A stretch of DNA of 64,000 nucleotides from Dechloromonas agitata is5 (GTDB taxonomy: Bacteria; Pseudomonadota; Gammaproteobacteria; Burkholderiales; Rhodocyclaceae). Both the position numbers and the translations under genes were made by a program. The DNA lies in NCBI RefSeq assembly GCF_000519045.1, contig NZ_KI912532.1:3463867-3527866 (forward strand). The letters are read 5' to 3'. Of this stretch, positions 36,370 to 44,255 are shown in pieces; position 1 is the first letter of the stretch; each line of letters starts with the position of its first letter. Under the pieces are notes generated by a model. That model saw only the letters and a program-made list of their open reading frames with translations, had not been told where the DNA came from and did no database searches.

Positions 36370-37473
36370 ATGGACCTCGGCCAACTGCTCGACCTCCTCG
36401 GTGAAAACGCCACGATCACCCTTGCCGGGCTGCTGATCGGCACCCTGTTCGGCTTCTTCGCCCAACGTTCCCGCTTCTGCCTGCGCTCGGCCGTCGTCGA
36501 ATTCTGGAACCGTCAGGGCAGCGCTCGCCAAGCCATCTGGCTTTGCGCCTTTTCCGCCGCCATCATCGCGACCCAGACCTTCATTGCCCTCGGTTGGCTC
36601 GATGTCTCGCAGGCCCGGCAACTGGCGGCCACCGGCAGCCTGTCGGGCGCCCTGCTCGGCGGTGTGCTTTTCGGCATCGGCATGATCCTGGCTCGTGGCT
36701 GCTCCTCGCGCATGCTCGTACTGGCCGCCAACGGCAATCTGCGTGCCCTGCTCACCGGGTTGATCTTCGCCGTCACCGCCCAGGCCTCGCTGAGTGGTTC
36801 GCTGGCCCCGCTGCGGCAATGGCTGTCCGGGCTATGGACCATCGCGGGAGGAGCCGGCCGCGACCTGCTGGCCACCGCCCATGTCGGCCATTTCGGTGGC
36901 CTGCTGTTCGGCCTGCTTTGGCTGGCCGCCGCCCTTCATTTCACGCGGCGCAGCCGTCTACCGCATCGCGAATGGCTGGGCGGCATCGGCACCGGCCTGA
37001 TGATTGCCTTCGCCTGGCTGGCCACCTACCGCGTCGGTCGCGAAGCCTTCGACACTATCGTGCCGGTGCAAAGCTTGAGTTTTACCGGCCCTTCCGCCGA
37101 CGTGCTGATGCTGGTGCTCTCCGCCCCGGACCGCCCCTGGGATTTCGATATCGGCCTGGTTCCCGGGGTCGTGCTGGGCTCCTTCATCGCCGCCCTGTGG
37201 GGCCGGGAACTGAAGCTGGAGGGATTCCGGGACGGCCACAGCATGCGCCGCTACATTGCCGGCGCCATCTGCATGGGTTTCGGCGGCATGCTGGCCGGAG
37301 GCTGCGCGGTCGGTGCCGGCGTTTCGGGTGCCGCCATCTTCGCACTGACCGCCTGGCTGTCACTGATCGGCATGTGGCTCGGCGCCGGACTGACCGACCG
37401 GCTGATCGACCATCCTGAGCGTAGTCAGCCGACGCTGAGCGATCCGCTCAAAACGCCAGATACCCAGCCCTGA
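36370..37473 (+). CDS. YeeE/YedE family transporter (thiosulfate/sulfur compound uptake)
   Basis: 367-residue integral membrane protein of the YeeE/YedE family, whose structurally studied members (TsuA) import thiosulfate. Family cysteine motifs are present in RFCLRSA (C37), ARGCSSRML (C111), ICMGFGGMLAGGCAVGAG (C301, C312). About nine to ten hydrophobic helices are visible. No TusA-like partner is adjacent. Its stop codon directly abuts the stop of the converging cytochrome c4 gene. Thiosulfate as substrate is family knowledge, not shown here. Confidence 0.85.
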   Translation: MDLGQLLDLLGENATITLAGLLIGTLFGFFAQRSRFCLRSAVVEFWNRQGSARQAIWLCAFSAAIIATQTFIALGWLDVSQARQLAATGSLSGALLGGVLFGIGMILARGCSSRMLVLAANGNLRALLTGLIFAVTAQASLSGSLAPLRQWLSGLWTIAGGAGRDLLATAHVGHFGGLLFGLLWLAAALHFTRRSRLPHREWLGGIGTGLMIAFAWLATYRVGREAFDTIVPVQSLSFTGPSADVLMLVLSAPDRPWDFDIGLVPGVVLGSFIAALWGRELKLEGFRDGHSMRRYIAGAICMGFGGMLAGGCAVGAGVSGAAIFALTAWLSLIGMWLGAGLTDRLIDHPERSQPTLSDPLKTPDTQP

Positions 37474-38079
37474 TCACAAGCCGCGCAGGTACTCGGCGAC
37501 GGCGCGCGCCTCGTCGATCGACAGCCGCTTGGCGATATCCTGCATCTGGGCGTTGTCGTTGGTGCGCTTGCGCTCTTCGAAAAGGTTCAACTGGGTCTCG
37601 ATATACAGCGTGTGCTGCCCGGCGATACGCGGCAGGGTATCCGAACCGGCCCCCTTGTCGCCATGGCAGTCGCGACAGGGCTGCAAGCCGGTCTCCGGGT
37701 TGCCCTGCGTATAGAGCCGCTCGCCGACTGCCCGCATGTCGCCATAGGCCGATTTGCCCTGCGATGGTTGCTGCCGGCTGAAATAGTGCGCCACGGCGCG
37801 CATGTCATTCTCGTCCATGTCGGCGACGATCTTGCGCATATCGCTGCTTTCCCGCTCGCCAGTCTTGAAGTTGCGCAACTGCTTGAGCAGGTAAGCCTCG
37901 TTCTGGCCGGCCAGTTTGGGGTACAAGGGGCTGGAGCTGTCGCCGGTCGCCCCATGGCAAAGAAAGCATTTGCCCATCACCATTTCCTCGCCGCGCTGCA
38001 ACAGGGCCTCGTCAGCCACTGCTGGGGTGGCAAACCAACTGGCGGCCAAGGCGAATCCGGCAAGAAGGCGGCGCATCAT
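37474..38079 (-). CDS. Cytochrome c4 (dihaem)
   Basis: 201-residue periplasmic dihaem electron carrier. The signal peptide is cleaved probably after AVA (~22). Two class I haem domains carry CFLCH (~38-42) and CRDCH (~135-139). Downstream methionine ligands are plausible in the [14 protein letters not shown] and [15 protein letters not shown] segments. Cytochrome c4 donates electrons to terminal oxidases or other reductases. The start overlaps the dut stop (ATGA), so it is the last gene of coaBC-dut-cytochrome c4, a combination without obvious functional logic. Confidence 0.92.
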   Translation of the reverse strand: MMRRLLAGFALAASWFATPAVADEALLQRGEEMVMGKCFLCHGATGDSSSPLYPKLAGQNEAYLLKQLRNFKTGERESSDMRKIVADMDENDMRAVAHYFSRQQPSQGKSAYGDMRAVGERLYTQGNPETGLQPCRDCHGDKGAGSDTLPRIAGQHTLYIETQLNLFEERKRTNDNAQMQDIAKRLSIDEARAVAEYLRGL

Positions 38080-38525
38080 GCCTTGCCCGTACTGCCGAAA
38101 CCGCCGTCACCCCGATGGCTGGCGTCAAAATCGTCGACAATGTTGAAGCCCACCTGCAGCACCGGCACGATGACCAACTGCGCGATACGATCGAGCGGAT
38201 TGATCGTGAATGCTGTCTGGCTGCGATTCCACACCGACACCATCAACTCGCCCTGGTAATCGCTGTCGATCAGGCCGACCAGGTTGCCGAGCACGATGCC
38301 ATGCTTGTGACCCAGGCCGGAACGCGGCAGGATCATCGCCGCCAGGCCGGGATCGGCCAGGTGGATGGCCATGCCGGTCGGCACCAGGGTGGTCTGGCCC
38401 GGCTCGACATGGAGTGGCGCGGTGACACAGGCCCGCAAGTCGAGGCCGGCTGAACCGGGCGTGGCATAGTGCGGCGGGCTTTCGCGCAGGCGGTTGTCGA
38501 GAATCTTGACGTCGATCTGGTGCAT
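38076..38525 (-). CDS. dut: dUTP diphosphatase
   Basis: 149-residue trimeric dUTPase that hydrolyses dUTP to dUMP, keeping uracil out of DNA. All five motifs are visible: [38 protein letters not shown] and the C-terminal [11 protein letters not shown]. The start overlaps the coaBC stop and the end overlaps the cytochrome c4 start. The coaBC-dut order is widespread in proteobacteria. Confidence 0.97.
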   Translation of the reverse strand: MHQIDVKILDNRLRESPPHYATPGSAGLDLRACVTAPLHVEPGQTTLVPTGMAIHLADPGLAAMILPRSGLGHKHGIVLGNLVGLIDSDYQGELMVSVWNRSQTAFTINPLDRIAQLVIVPVLQVGFNIVDDFDASHRGDGGFGSTGKA

Positions 38526-39718
38526 CAGTCTTTTCCTGTCAGCAATTGAGCAATGTGCTCGACCAGTTGCCGGGCGAGCACGGATTTGGGCGCCGGTGCC
38601 AAGGGATGCGTTCCCGCATCGTCGAACAGCACCAGGCGGTTGTCGTCGCCGCCAAAACCGTCCTGGATCAGGTTGCCGGCGATCAGCGGAATATTCTTCT
38701 TGCGCCGCTTGGTCTGGGCGTAGGCTTCGAGATTCTGGCTCTCGGCGGCGAAGCCAACGCAGAACGGGCCATCCTTCAAGGCCGCGACCTCAGCCAGGAT
38801 ATCGGGGTTCTCGACCAGTTCGATGGGCGGGATGCCGCCGCTATCCTTCTTCAGCTTGTGCTCGGCGGCGTTGGCGACGCGGTAATCCGCCACCGCCGCC
38901 ACACCGATGAAGATGTCGGCCTCGGCGGCCCGCGCCATCACGGCAGCGTGCATGTCCAGGGCGCTCTGTACCTTGACCCGCTCGACTCCCTGCGGCGCAG
39001 CCAAACCGACCGGCCCGGAGACCAGCGTCACCTCGGCACCGGCCTGCTGCGCTGCCCGCGCCACGGCGTAGCCCATGCGACCGGACGACAGGTTGGTAAT
39101 GCCGCGCACCGGATCGATGGCCTCGAAGGTCGGGCCGGCCGTCATCAGCAGCTTGCGGCCAGCCAGCACTTTGGGGGCGAAAAAGGCGATCACCGCCTCG
39201 ACGATCTCCTCCGGCTCCAGCATGCGGCCAGCGCCCACTTCGCCGCAGGCCTGCTCGCCGCTCGCCGGGCCGAGGATGCCCACCCCGTCGACGGCCAATT
39301 GCGCGACGTTACGCCGGGTCGCCGGGTTTTCCCACATCTGGCGATTCATCGCCGGCGCCACCAGCAGGGGGCAATCGCGGGCCAGCACCATGGTCGCCAG
39401 CAGATCATCGGCCATGCCGTGCGCGATGCGGGCCAGGAAATCGGCCGAGGCCGGGGCAACGATGATCAGATCGGCCTGCCGGCTGAGGTCGATATGCGCC
39501 ATGGCGTTCGGCATCCGCGCATCCCACTGGTCGAGATAGACCGGCTTGCCGGACAGCGCCTGGAAGGTCGTCGCCGTAACGAAATGCGTCGCCCCTTCGG
39601 TCATCGCCACCTGTACGTCGGCGCCCTGCTTGCCAAGCAGGCGAACCAGCTCGGCCGCCTTGTAAGCCGCGATGCCGCCGGTTACACCGAGGACGATACG
39701 CTTTCCCTTTAATTCCAT
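38525..39718 (-). CDS. coaBC: Phosphopantothenoylcysteine decarboxylase / phosphopantothenate-cysteine ligase
   Basis: 397-residue bifunctional CoA biosynthesis enzyme (Dfp). The N-terminal flavin decarboxylase CoaC (~1-185) has [27 protein letters not shown] and the Cys-containing [13 protein letters not shown]. The C-terminal ligase CoaB (~186-397) has [31 protein letters not shown] and the KKDSGG loop with the acyl-cytidylate lysine. It is divergent from radC and heads an operon with dut and cytochrome c4. Confidence 0.97.
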   Translation of the reverse strand: MELKGKRIVLGVTGGIAAYKAAELVRLLGKQGADVQVAMTEGATHFVTATTFQALSGKPVYLDQWDARMPNAMAHIDLSRQADLIIVAPASADFLARIAHGMADDLLATMVLARDCPLLVAPAMNRQMWENPATRRNVAQLAVDGVGILGPASGEQACGEVGAGRMLEPEEIVEAVIAFFAPKVLAGRKLLMTAGPTFEAIDPVRGITNLSSGRMGYAVARAAQQAGAEVTLVSGPVGLAAPQGVERVKVQSALDMHAAVMARAAEADIFIGVAAVADYRVANAAEHKLKKDSGGIPPIELVENPDILAEVAALKDGPFCVGFAAESQNLEAYAQTKRRKKNIPLIAGNLIQDGFGGDDNRLVLFDDAGTHPLAPAPKSVLARQLVEHIAQLLTGKD

Positions 39719-39771
39719 TGTCTTAAATGTAAAATTGGACTCCGCACATTCTATCTACGCTTGGTACGAAA

Positions 39772-40452
39772 ATGGCGATCACTGACTGGCCGGAAGGCGA
39801 ACGACCCCGCGAACGGCTGCTGGCCCACGGCCCGGCCGCCCTCTCCGACGCCGAATTGCTGGCCATCTATTTGAGAGTGGGTGTCAGGGGCAAGAGTGCC
39901 GTCGATCTCGCCCGCGACCTGCTGCACCGCTTCGACGGTCGTCTCGGCCAACTGGTTGAAGCCTCGCTCGACGAGATGGCCAGCGTGTCCGGCATCGGCC
40001 TGGCCAAGGCGGCCCAACTGAAGGCCAGCTTCGAACTGGCCCGCCGTGCCCTGAGCCAGGAAATGGCCACCCGCGACAACTTCACCTCGCCCGGCAAGGT
40101 ACGCGACTGGCTGCGCCTGAAACTGGCCCATCGGCCGCAGGAAGTATTCATGGCGCTCTGGCTGGATGCGCAGAATCATTTATTGAAGGCCGAGGAACTG
40201 TTCACCGGCAGCCTGACCCAGACTTCCGTCTACCCGCGCGAAGTGGTCAAGTCGGCACTCTCTCATAATGCGGCCGCCGTCATCCTGGCGCACAACCACC
40301 CGAGCGGCCTGGCCGAACCGTCGCGCGCCGACGAAATGCTGACCCACTCATTGAAGGAAGCGCTGGCCCTGGTCGACGTCAAGGTGCTGGACCATTTCAT
40401 CGTCGCCGGCACCGCCACGCCGCTCTCCTTCGCCGAGCGCGGCCTGCTGTGA
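39772..40452 (+). CDS. radC: RadC family JAB/MPN-domain protein
   Basis: 226 residues. The N-terminal helix-hairpin-helix region (~15-95, with [18 protein letters not shown] and [17 protein letters not shown]) precedes a RadC-type JAMM metalloprotease-like domain. That domain contains the metal-binding [14 protein letters not shown]. The old assignment to recombinational repair is not well supported; the biochemical role is unknown. It is divergent from coaBC and precedes rpmB, an arrangement common in proteobacteria. Confidence 0.93.
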   Translation: MAITDWPEGERPRERLLAHGPAALSDAELLAIYLRVGVRGKSAVDLARDLLHRFDGRLGQLVEASLDEMASVSGIGLAKAAQLKASFELARRALSQEMATRDNFTSPGKVRDWLRLKLAHRPQEVFMALWLDAQNHLLKAEELFTGSLTQTSVYPREVVKSALSHNAAAVILAHNHPSGLAEPSRADEMLTHSLKEALALVDVKVLDHFIVAGTATPLSFAERGLL

Positions 40453-40467
40453 AAATGCAGAAACCCC

Positions 40468-40497
40468 TTGATCCCATTCAGGACTTTTGGTTATAAT
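40468..40497 (+). promoter_or_regulatory. rpmB-rpmG promoter
   Basis: TTGATC (40468-40473), 18-bp spacer and a perfect TATAAT (40492-40497), about 37 bases before rpmB. It is the best match to the sigma70 consensus in the window. Confidence 0.8.
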
Positions 40498-40533
40498 CAC
40501 GGGCTTTCTTCTAGCGAATTCTGGAGCACCATC

Positions 40534-40767
40534 ATGGCGCGAGTCTGCCAAGTCACGGGTAAAGCCCCGATGGTTGGGAACAACGTTTCCCACGCCAATA
40601 ACAAAACGAAGCGCCGCTTCCTGCCGAACCTGCAGTATCGTCGTTTCTGGGTTGAAACTGAAAACCGCTTCGTGCGTCTGCGCGTTTCCAACGCCGGTCT
40701 GCGCATCATCGACAAGAAGGGCATCGAAGCCGTTCTAGCCGATCTGCGTGCCCGCGGCGAAGTCTAA
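40534..40767 (+). CDS. rpmB: 50S ribosomal protein L28
   Basis: 77-residue L28. It begins [20 protein letters not shown] and continues [20 protein letters not shown], typical of the family. The real start is the ATG at 40534 with CTGGAG upstream; the longer frame covers the promoter. It ends in tandem TAA codons. rpmG follows 18 bases later in the same operon. Confidence 0.98.
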   Translation: MARVCQVTGKAPMVGNNVSHANNKTKRRFLPNLQYRRFWVETENRFVRLRVSNAGLRIIDKKGIEAVLADLRARGEV

Positions 40768-40785
40768 TAAGGAAGGATACGAAAA

Positions 40786-40953
40786 ATGGCTAAAGGCGGT
40801 CGCGAAAAGATCAAGCTGGAATCCACGGCTGGCACCGGACACTTCTACACCACTTCCAAGAACAAGCGCACGACGCCTGAGAAGCTGGAGTTCATGAAGT
40901 ACGATCCGAAGGCCCGTAAGCACGTCGCTTACAAGGAAGTCAAGCTGAAGTAA
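40786..40953 (+). CDS. rpmG: 50S ribosomal protein L33
   Basis: 55-residue L33, beginning [20 protein letters not shown] and ending [12 protein letters not shown]. It is the cysteine-free (zinc-independent) form. The ribosome site is AAGGAAGG. It is the second gene of rpmB-rpmG and is closed by a strong terminator. Confidence 0.98.
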   Translation: MAKGGREKIKLESTAGTGHFYTTSKNKRTTPEKLEFMKYDPKARKHVAYKEVKLK

Positions 40954-40976
40954 TTCAGCTCACTCCGGCATTCGAC

Positions 40977-41006
40977 AAACCCGCCTTTCGGCGGGTTTTG
41001 TTTTTT
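40977..41006 (+). terminator. rpmBG terminator
   Basis: 9-bp stem AAACCCGCC / GGCGGGTTT with a TTTC loop, followed by TGTTTTTT. It may also serve the converging dsbB. Confidence 0.92.
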
Positions 41007-41017
41007 CTGGCCTCTTC

Positions 41018-41524
41018 TCAGGCCATTTCCCTGCGCCGGAAGAGCAGAACGGCGTAAACGACAATACCGGCGTAGATCACCAGCGACCAGTTGGCCATCG
41101 ACAGGCCGAGAAACTCCCATTCCCGGCTGGTGCAGAAGCCGGTGGCGAGGAACAGGGAAGGCATCTGCATGCCCAGCCAGTCGACGATGCGCTCGAATAT
41201 ATTCGGGTCGGTAAAGCTGCACTCGGGCGCCAGATGAGGGTAGGCCTGCATCCAGGTCTGGTAGGCCGCAACGCCGAAACCCACCCCACCCAGCACGACG
41301 GACAGGGCACACCACAGCAGGCGGCCGGCCGGCAAGGCAAAGCCGAGCAGTCCGATGCAGCCGATCAGGATATAGAGCAAGCGCTGGAAAATGCACAACG
41401 GACAAGGCGCCAGGCGCAACATGTTCTGCAATTCCACACCAAAGACGACCAGCCCGAAGCAACCTGCACCCAGTGTGACAAACCAGGCCCGGACGGGAAC
41501 ATTCGACCAAATCATCGGCAACAT
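41018..41524 (-). CDS. dsbB: Disulfide bond formation protein DsbB
   Basis: 168-residue inner membrane quinone reductase that reoxidises DsbA. Four membrane helices and both periplasmic cysteine pairs are present: C41/C44 in CPLC and C102/C131. CPLCIFQRLLYILIG with the quinone-contacting Arg is conserved. It is divergent from the OmpR-type regulator gene. dsbA is not in the window. Confidence 0.95.
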   Translation of the reverse strand: MLPMIWSNVPVRAWFVTLGAGCFGLVVFGVELQNMLRLAPCPLCIFQRLLYILIGCIGLLGFALPAGRLLWCALSVVLGGVGFGVAAYQTWMQAYPHLAPECSFTDPNIFERIVDWLGMQMPSLFLATGFCTSREWEFLGLSMANWSLVIYAGIVVYAVLLFRRREMA

Positions 41525-41600
41525 CCTGAATAGTGAGCAGCCTGCATTTTACGGCATCGCCAGGCTGGACCGTCGTTCGGCCGACCGTTAAGATTGCCGG

Positions 41601-42305
41601 ATGAACACACGCATCCTCCTTGTCGAAGACGACGAACGGCTGGCCGAACTGACGGCCGAGTACCTCTCCAAGAACGACCTGCAGGTTTCCGTCGAACCGC
41701 GCGGCGACGTTGCCGAGACCCGTATCCTGGCCGAACAGCCCGATCTGGTGATCCTTGACGTGATGTTGCCCGGCAAGGATGGTTTCGAGGTCTGCCGCGC
41801 CATACGTCCCCAGTATCGCGGCGTGATCCTGATGCTGACCGCCCGCGACGAGGACTTCGACCAGATTCTCGGCCTCGAGATGGGTGCCGACGACTACATC
41901 GCCAAACCGGTGCAGCCGCGCGTCCTGCTCGCCCGCATCAAGGCCCTGCTGCGCCGCCTGCCCAGCCCCGGCGAGACCCCGGCCGGCGAAGCCGACACCA
42001 TGGTCTTCGGCCAGTTCCGGATCAGCCAGGCAACACGTACGGCCTCCCTTGCCAGCCAGAGCATCGACCTGACGACCGCCGAATTCGACTTGCTCTGGCT
42101 GCTCGCCTCGCACGCCGGCAACGTACTGTCGCGCGACGACCTGCTGCAGGAATTGCGCGGCATCGGCTTCGACGGCCTTGACCGCTCGATCGACGCCCGG
42201 ATTTCCCGCTTGCGCAAGAAGCTGAACGATGACCCGGAGAACCCGACCCGGATCAAGACCGTGCGCGGCAAGGGTTATTTGTTCAGCAAGCATGACTGGA
42301 ACTGA
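41601..42305 (+). CDS. OmpR-family response regulator (RstA-like)
   Basis: 234 residues: a receiver (~3-115; VEDDERL pocket, phospho-acceptor D53 in LVILDVMLPGKDG, K in IAKPV) and a C-terminal winged-helix DNA-binding domain (~135-230). The latter has LTTAEFDLLWLLASHAGNV and RSIDARISRLRKKLNDDP with VRGKGYLF. Sequence style is closest to RstA. It overlaps its kinase gene by 14 bases. A 10-bp-spaced direct repeat beyond the kinase gene is a candidate site for a regulator of this type. Confidence 0.92.
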   Translation: MNTRILLVEDDERLAELTAEYLSKNDLQVSVEPRGDVAETRILAEQPDLVILDVMLPGKDGFEVCRAIRPQYRGVILMLTARDEDFDQILGLEMGADDYIAKPVQPRVLLARIKALLRRLPSPGETPAGEADTMVFGQFRISQATRTASLASQSIDLTTAEFDLLWLLASHAGNVLSRDDLLQELRGIGFDGLDRSIDARISRLRKKLNDDPENPTRIKTVRGKGYLFSKHDWN

Positions 42306-43728
42306 AACACCGGCCGACCGCAGCCCGCAGAAGGAACAGAACCAGGGCCTGGCGCGCTCACTGTTCCGGGTTTCGCTACCGCGCTGGCGGGGCAGCCGCT
42401 ACAGCCTGTCACGGCTGTTCTTCAACTTCTATCTGCTGGCCATGGGCTCCTTCGTGGCCATTGCCTTCACTGCCGACTTTGTCATCTCGACTGCCCAGCG
42501 CGGTATCACGGACGACTACGCACGCCGCTTCATGCGCGGCACGATCACCCTGATCGAAGACGAATTGTTCCGCCATCCCCGCCGGGAATGGCAGAAGCGG
42601 ATCAAGGACATCGACGAGAAGTTCTCCTACAAGCTGGGTATCGTCGAACGCATCACGCTCGACCGCACCCTGACCCCATCCCAGGTCACCAAGCTGGACG
42701 CCGGTGACATCGCCATCGACCACGACGGCGACATCATGTACCACCGCCTCGGCACCTCCAGCCAGGTTCTCGTCGTCGGCCCGCTGGCCTCCAACCGCAA
42801 CCCGGAACTGACCGACCGCATGCCGCTCGAACTGCGCCTGCGGCTGCTCACCTGGAGCCTGATCGGCGTCATCTTCGCCATCGCGCTGTGGTTCTGGATC
42901 CGCCCGATCTGGCGCGACCTGGAAGCCCTGCGTCAAACAGCCCGCGACCTGGGCGACGGCCATTTCGACACCCACACGCCGAGCGCCCGAACCCAGCTGT
43001 TCGCCCCGCTGTCGGACACGATGAACAGCATGGCCGAACGCATCCGGCAATTGCTGGCCACCCATCGCGAACTCTCCTGCGGCATTTCGCACGAGCTGCG
43101 AACCCCGATCGCCCGCATGCGTTTCGCCCTCGAAATGCTGAGCGAAACCGACGAGCATGCGGAACGCGAACGGCTATGGGCGATGATGGAAGCCGACCTC
43201 GACGAACTCGACCAGTTGATCGACACCAGCCTGACCTATGCCCGCTTCGAGCGCGAAGCACCGGAGGCACATTTCTCCAGCGTCAAATTCGCCGAATGGC
43301 TGGCCGACGAAGTCGATTCCGTCCGCCTGCTTGGCCGCCGACTGGAAGTCACGGTCGACACCAGCCGGCTGCCCGAGAATATCTGCGTCGACCTCGACCG
43401 CAAGGCCATGCCCTACGCCCTGCGCAACCTGCTGCGCAACGCCTTCAAGTACGCCAGCCAGCGCATCTCGGTCAACGCCGAGCTGGTCGGCAACGACATC
43501 CATATCCATGTCGACGATGACGGTATCGGCATTCCGCCCGAGGAACGCGAGCACATCTTCTCGGCCTTCACCCGCCTCGACCGCTCGCGTGACCGCTCGA
43601 CCGGCGGCTACGGGCTCGGTCTGGCGATTGCCCGGCGCGTCCTCGAACTGCACGGCGGCACGGCGACAGCCGACGCCTCGCCGCTCGGCGGTGCCCGCCT
43701 CACGCTAAGCTGGAAGGCCCACCAATAG
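42292..43728 (+). CDS. Sensor histidine kinase (RstB-like)
   Basis: 478-residue membrane kinase. TM1 lies at ~45-65, a periplasmic domain of about 120 residues follows, and TM2 is near 185-205 (WSLIGVIFAIALWFWIRP). HAMP precedes HisKA, with H267 in GISHELRTPIARMRFALEML. The ATPase domain has NLLRNAFKYA, DDDGIGIPPEEREHIFSAF and GGYGLGLAIARRV. The ATG lies inside the regulator gene (14-base overlap). The stimulus is unknown; E. coli RstB itself responds to acid and Mg via PhoPQ. Confidence 0.92.
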   Translation: MTGTETPADRSPQKEQNQGLARSLFRVSLPRWRGSRYSLSRLFFNFYLLAMGSFVAIAFTADFVISTAQRGITDDYARRFMRGTITLIEDELFRHPRREWQKRIKDIDEKFSYKLGIVERITLDRTLTPSQVTKLDAGDIAIDHDGDIMYHRLGTSSQVLVVGPLASNRNPELTDRMPLELRLRLLTWSLIGVIFAIALWFWIRPIWRDLEALRQTARDLGDGHFDTHTPSARTQLFAPLSDTMNSMAERIRQLLATHRELSCGISHELRTPIARMRFALEMLSETDEHAERERLWAMMEADLDELDQLIDTSLTYARFEREAPEAHFSSVKFAEWLADEVDSVRLLGRRLEVTVDTSRLPENICVDLDRKAMPYALRNLLRNAFKYASQRISVNAELVGNDIHIHVDDDGIGIPPEEREHIFSAFTRLDRSRDRSTGGYGLGLAIARRVLELHGGTATADASPLGGARLTLSWKAHQ

Positions 43729-43742
43729 GGCTTCTTCGCCGG

Positions 43743-43759
43743 TTACACAGCGTCACACA
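43743..43759 (+). promoter_or_regulatory. Direct repeat, candidate response-regulator site
   Basis: TTACACA (43743-43749) and TCACACA (43753-43759) repeat with a 10-bp offset, one helical turn, the usual spacing for OmpR/PhoB-family sites. It begins 15 bases after the kinase stop and 85 bases before the first small ORF. A TAGAAT (-10-like) box is at 43821-43826. Confidence 0.4.
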
Positions 43760-43833
43760 AGATCAAAACCCGTTACTGCTGCGCAACGCGGCCGCAACAG
43801 ACGACCCGGGGTTGCCTCCGTAGAATGCAAGGC

Positions 43834-43983
43834 ATGTCAGATAACAAAGCCCATCAAGAGGACGACGAGGAAATGATCAAAATGAACATCAAGCAATTTA
43901 TCGAAGCCGCCCGCCAGTACCTGTTCGGACTGGCCCCCGCCCAACCCGCCCTGGCCACCATTCCCGTCCGTCAGGATCGCTGA
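43834..43983 (+). CDS. Small hypothetical protein, upstream member of a coupled pair
   Basis: 49-residue ORF with a very acidic N-terminus (HQEDDEE), then an amphipathic segment IKQFIEAARQYLFGLAPAQ and a basic end. Codon third positions are G/C-rich as in genes here. If the TAGAAT at 43821 is the -10 box, the ATG would be nearly leaderless; in-frame ATGs at 43873 or 43882 with GAGG upstream are alternatives. Its stop overlaps the next start (TGATG). No family recognised. A strong terminator follows the pair, which supports a genuine transcription unit. Confidence 0.55.
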   Translation: MSDNKAHQEDDEEMIKMNIKQFIEAARQYLFGLAPAQPALATIPVRQDR

Positions 43984-44162
43984 TGGCCTTTGCGGACAAC
44001 CTGCCGATCAGCGAATCGATCGGCGTCTTTGTCGGAATCACCGGTTACGACTGGCTCGCCGAAGGCCAGGCCGAACCGCTCAAGGCAGCCATTGCCGCAG
44101 TCGCCGCCGGCGGCATCATCGCCATCGCCCGCGCCTTGTTGAAACACCGCAACAAGGGCTGA
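43983..44162 (+). CDS. Small hypothetical protein with C-terminal membrane helix
   Basis: 59 residues starting MAFADNLPISESIGVFVGIT. A central acidic stretch (WLAEGQAEPLK) is followed by a hydrophobic helix AAIAAVAAGGIIAIARALL and a basic KHRNKG tail, which suggests a single-span or membrane-associated protein with the C-terminus inside. The start codon shares a base with the preceding stop codon, so translation is coupled. The pair lies between an RstAB-like system and a terminator. Function unknown; it is too short to place in a family by eye. Confidence 0.6.
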   Translation: MAFADNLPISESIGVFVGITGYDWLAEGQAEPLKAAIAAVAAGGIIAIARALLKHRNKG

Positions 44163-44176
44163 ACCGCTTACCCTCC

Positions 44177-44200
44177 TCTCGAATTTCCCCCGATTCGAGA
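44177..44200. repeat. Hairpin after the small ORFs
   Basis: Perfect 8-bp inverted repeat TCTCGAAT / ATTCGAGA with an 8-nt C-rich loop, no T-tract. It precedes the terminator and may stabilise the short mRNA. Confidence 0.5.
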
Positions 44201-44211
44201 CCTCCCTGTTA

Positions 44212-44238
44212 CCCCGCCCGCGTGGCGGGGTTTTTTTT
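44212..44238 (+). terminator. Terminator of the small-ORF unit
   Basis: 7-bp GC stem CCCCGCC / GGCGGGG with a 5-nt loop and eight T. Confidence 0.93.
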
Positions 44239-44255
44239 GGCGCATGAGGGAAAAC

